This document shows positions 7,244 through 8,881 of a DNA stretch of 8,881 nt, in pieces; positions within the stretch are counted from its first letter, which is position 1, and each line of letters starts with the position of its first letter. Made by a program: the position numbers and the translations under genes. The stretch covers positions 1 through 8,881 of the forward strand of contig JAFUXW010000287.1 in assembly GCA_017477035.1 (NCBI GenBank), read 5' to 3'. The notes under the pieces are model-generated. The model did not search any database. It had not been told where the DNA came from and was given only the letters and a program-made list of their open reading frames with translations. This DNA is from Alphaproteobacteria bacterium. Its GTDB lineage: Bacteria; Pseudomonadota; Alphaproteobacteria; RF32; CAG-239.

Positions 7244-8558
7244 ATGCCTTTTTAATAGCAGTAATGATATATCCGAGAACGTCTTTTCCACCTTCTTTTC
7301 TCAGTATTTTTTCGCTCATTTTTTTTATCTCGAATCCACTATCTTTCAATACTTTTTTGACATAATTTTTATGATGTAAAAAACGTCCGGACGGATGCAA
7401 AAAATAGTCTTGTTCATTAACCGTATTAGCTGATACCGTAAATATGACACACCCCTTTTCTGAAAGAATTTTATGGAATCCTTTAAACAAAGTTTTGAGC
7501 TCACCGAAATAGGTTAACACATCTGCTGCCACTATCGTATCAAATTGTTTTTTGCTAACCGAAAAATAATTTTCCAAATCATCTTTTATTAATTTCCGAT
7601 AGCACTTTTTTTGTCTGGCTTTTTCAAGCATTTTTTCTGAAATATCAATACCATACAACACGATTTTGGAATTTATTTTTTTTAGCAAAATGCCACATAA
7701 ACCCGTTCCGCAACCAACGTCAAGCACCTCTTGTTTGAAATCTTTTTTTTCTGAAAGAATCTGCTTATATTCTTCCATAATTAACTCGGGTGCCTGATAA
7801 TCTAGTGAGGCAAGAACTTCTTCAAAATCATCAGCAAATACATCAAAAATTTCGCGAACATATTCACCATCTGCTCGCTCGATTTTCTCATTATGCAAAA
7901 GCGCATTTCCCATGTGTTTTACAATCGGATTTTGCGCATATTTTGTAATCCATTCATTTGCATATTTTTGAATAGAATCCATCAATCGGGAATCTTCAAT
8001 TTCATACAACAAATATCCGAAATTCAAGTGTTGTTCATCAGCACCACCGGATAGTTCAACCGCTTTCCATCCGTAGGCTAAAGCGCGTTTATAATCTTCT
8101 GTTTTTTGATATATTCTGCTCAAAGAATTATAACTCCAAGCATCTACAGAATCTTGTTGTAAAATTTTCAAAAATGCACTTTTACTTTCTTCATATTTTT
8201 CTAATTCCAAAGCGGAATTTCCCAGAATTGATAAAGCTGTTTTATGGCTGTTGTCTTCAAAAAGAATCCTCTTTGCAAACTGATAAGCCTGCTCATAATT
8301 TTTCATTTCAAAATAAGTATTCGCAATATTAATTAATGCACTTTGATGATGAGAATCCGCCTCTATCGCTTTTAAGTAACATTGCAAAGAATCCGATATT
8401 TGATGATTCTGATAATACACATTCCCTTTTATCACCAGAGCATCTGGATTTTTTGCATCTTTTCTTAAAATCTTTTCTGCAAATTTCAGAGCTGATTTAA
8501 AATCATTTTTTTGATATTTTCGAATAGCAGAATTTATGAGATCGGTTATTTCTGTCAT
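7242..8558 (-). CDS. TPR-containing class I SAM methyltransferase (COG4976-like)
   Basis: A predicted cytoplasmic methyltransferase of 438 residues with unknown substrate. The N-terminal half is a run of five 34-residue TPR units starting near 5, 39, 73, 107 and 141, forming a protein-binding scaffold. A linker contains YVREIFDVFADDFEEVLASL (233-252) followed by DYQAPELI, the FDxxAxxFExxLxxLxYxxPxLI signature typical of COG4976 TPR-methyltransferases. The Rossmann fold follows: motif I LDVGCGTGLCG (279-289), acidic Asp305 after strand 2 (YGIDISEKML), and FDTIVAADVLTYFGEL (339-354) for motif IV and the following helix. A C-terminal strand (LGYIITAIKK) ends the fold. All SAM-binding elements appear intact. 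The start has AGGA about six bases upstream, within A-rich DNA. It is a single gene, convergent with the DUF2934 gene and divergent from tRNA-Leu. A TATAAA box lies about 25 bases upstream, but I see no good -35, so its promoter is uncertain. A protein target bound by the TPRs is the usual guess, not shown here. Confidence 0.9.
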   Translation of the reverse strand: MTEITDLINSAIRKYQKNDFKSALKFAEKILRKDAKNPDALVIKGNVYYQNHQISDSLQCYLKAIEADSHHQSALINIANTYFEMKNYEQAYQFAKRILFEDNSHKTALSILGNSALELEKYEESKSAFLKILQQDSVDAWSYNSLSRIYQKTEDYKRALAYGWKAVELSGGADEQHLNFGYLLYEIEDSRLMDSIQKYANEWITKYAQNPIVKHMGNALLHNEKIERADGEYVREIFDVFADDFEEVLASLDYQAPELIMEEYKQILSEKKDFKQEVLDVGCGTGLCGILLKKINSKIVLYGIDISEKMLEKARQKKCYRKLIKDDLENYFSVSKKQFDTIVAADVLTYFGELKTLFKGFHKILSEKGCVIFTVSANTVNEQDYFLHPSGRFLHHKNYVKKVLKDSGFEIKKMSEKILRKEGGKDVLGYIITAIKKA

Positions 8559-8605
8559 TGTTTTTCCTTTTTTGATATTTTATAACAAATCAAGTAAAAA
8601 AACTA

Positions 8606-8634
8606 TTGACGGAATCGAATTTATATTATATCTA
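8606..8634 (+). promoter_or_regulatory. Promoter of tRNA-Leu
   Basis: TTGACG (8606-8611) is followed by TATCTA (8629-8634, 17-base spacer) or the overlapping TATATC (8627-8632, 15-base spacer). Either would place transcription start a few bases before the mature tRNA 5' end at 8648. The ten-base block ACTATTGACG is shared with the DUF2934 promoter. Confidence 0.55.
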
Positions 8635-8647
8635 TTGTTTCACTGAT

Positions 8648-8733
8648 GGGGGTATGGCGGAACTGGTAGACGCGCTAGACTCAAAATCTTGTGGCCTTTG
8701 GCCGTGTCAGTTCAAGTCTGACTACCCCTACCA
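8648..8733 (+). tRNA. tRNA-Leu (anticodon CAA)
   Basis: The 86-base gene folds as a class II tRNA and encodes its own CCA (8731-8733). Acceptor arms GGGGGTA (8648-8654) and TACCCCT (8723-8729) pair fully, with a G-U pair at 1-72, and the discriminator is A, as expected for Leu. The D arm contains GGCGGAACTGGTAGACGC, typical of bacterial leucine tRNAs. The anticodon loop is CTCAAAA, giving anticodon CAA, which reads UUG. The anticodon stem CTAGA/TCTTG holds one T-T mismatch. The long variable arm has a GGCC-TTT-GGCC hairpin, and the T arm is GTCAG-TTCAAGT-CTGAC (8706-8722). The gene has its own promoter and terminator and stands alone. Confidence 0.95.
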
Positions 8734-8737
8734 ATTT

Positions 8738-8764
8738 GCTCGAGTTTTTACTCGGGCTTTTTTT
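8738..8764 (+). terminator. Intrinsic terminator of tRNA-Leu
   Basis: GCTCGAGT (8738-8745) pairs with ACTCGGGC (8750-8757), 8 bp including one G-U pair, around a four-base T loop, followed by seven T (8758-8764). It lies four bases after the tRNA CCA end. Confidence 0.85.
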
Positions 8765-8881
8765 GTGGTAGTCAGCCTCCGTCTGACGTCTGGCTTGTAA
8801 GCTCGTTCCTCGCTAACGGCGCTGCGGTCACTCGTTTTGTAATATTCGCTTCGCTGCGTTACCTCTTGCTCGCTCAATAAC
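8765..8881. other. Non-coding, G+C-richer tail with recurring CGCT/CTCG words
   Basis: No supported gene is seen from the tRNA terminator to the right edge. The stretch is clearly richer in G+C than the rest of the window. It repeats short words such as GCTCG, TCGCT and GCTGCG (for example TTCGCTTCGCTGCG and CTTGCTCGCTC), without a clean repeat unit. A short inverted repeat GTCAG-N7-CTGAC lies at 8771-8787. This composition resembles degenerate intergenic repeat sequence seen in many bacterial genomes; the edge cuts off any larger structure. Confidence 0.4.

Noticed and set aside
297..8558. None of the five complete genes ends in TGA, hinting at TGA recoding
   Set aside because: Five stops (TAA, TAG, TAA, TAG, TAA) are too few to judge, and the conserved proteins read through in full with the standard code.
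8606..8800. A 64-codon open frame on the plus strand
   Set aside because: It runs through the tRNA-Leu gene and its terminator, and its start codon sits in the tRNA promoter.
1..8881. CRISPR arrays, insertion sequences, toxin-antitoxin pairs or defence genes
   Set aside because: No regular spaced repeats, transposase, paired terminal repeats or defence-type domains are seen on either strand.

Overview
The window is AT-rich bacterial chromosomal DNA (G+C by eye in the mid to upper 30s %). It is dense with genes and looks like an ordinary housekeeping region rather than a mobile island. A methyltransferase with N-terminal TPRs of the COG4976 type and a small DUF2934 protein both point to Proteobacteria. 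Together with the low G+C they suggest a low-GC alphaproteobacterium, perhaps one of the uncultured gut-associated lineages. This placement is an inference and is not firm.

Layout: the left edge (1-158, minus) holds the first 52 codons of an unknown protein with one N-terminal membrane segment, behind a good sigma70-type promoter. Next comes a minus-strand operon read right to left: glgB (branching enzyme, 4549-6744), glgX (debranching enzyme, 2454-4532) and malQ (4-alpha-glucanotransferase, 297-2444). The gaps are 16 and 9 bases, and an intrinsic terminator (262-290) lies just past the malQ stop. A 250-base AT-rich divergent region (6745-6994) carries a minus-strand promoter for glgB, with an operator-like palindrome in its spacer, and a plus-strand promoter for a 66-residue DUF2934 protein (6995-7195). 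That protein's last 26 residues are only Ser, Lys, Thr and Cys. A two-way terminator (7212-7243) separates it from the convergent TPR-methyltransferase gene (7242-8558, minus). The right edge carries tRNA-Leu(CAA) (8648-8733, plus) with its own promoter and terminator, then a G+C-richer non-coding tail.

How the genes work together: GlgB makes alpha-1,6 branches in an alpha-1,4 glucan, GlgX removes short branches, and MalQ transfers and disproportionates the linear malto-oligosaccharides that are released. The operon is thus a glycogen-remodelling module. The synthesis genes (glgA, glgC) and the phosphorylase (glgP) are not in the window. The divergent DUF2934 gene shares the glgB control region and could be co-regulated, but nothing in the sequence shows what it does.

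I found no convincing undescribed system. The items most worth a second look are the DUF2934 protein with its four-letter tail next to glgB, the palindrome and repeats in the shared control region, the altered active-site neighbourhood of MalQ, and the unusual tail beyond the tRNA.
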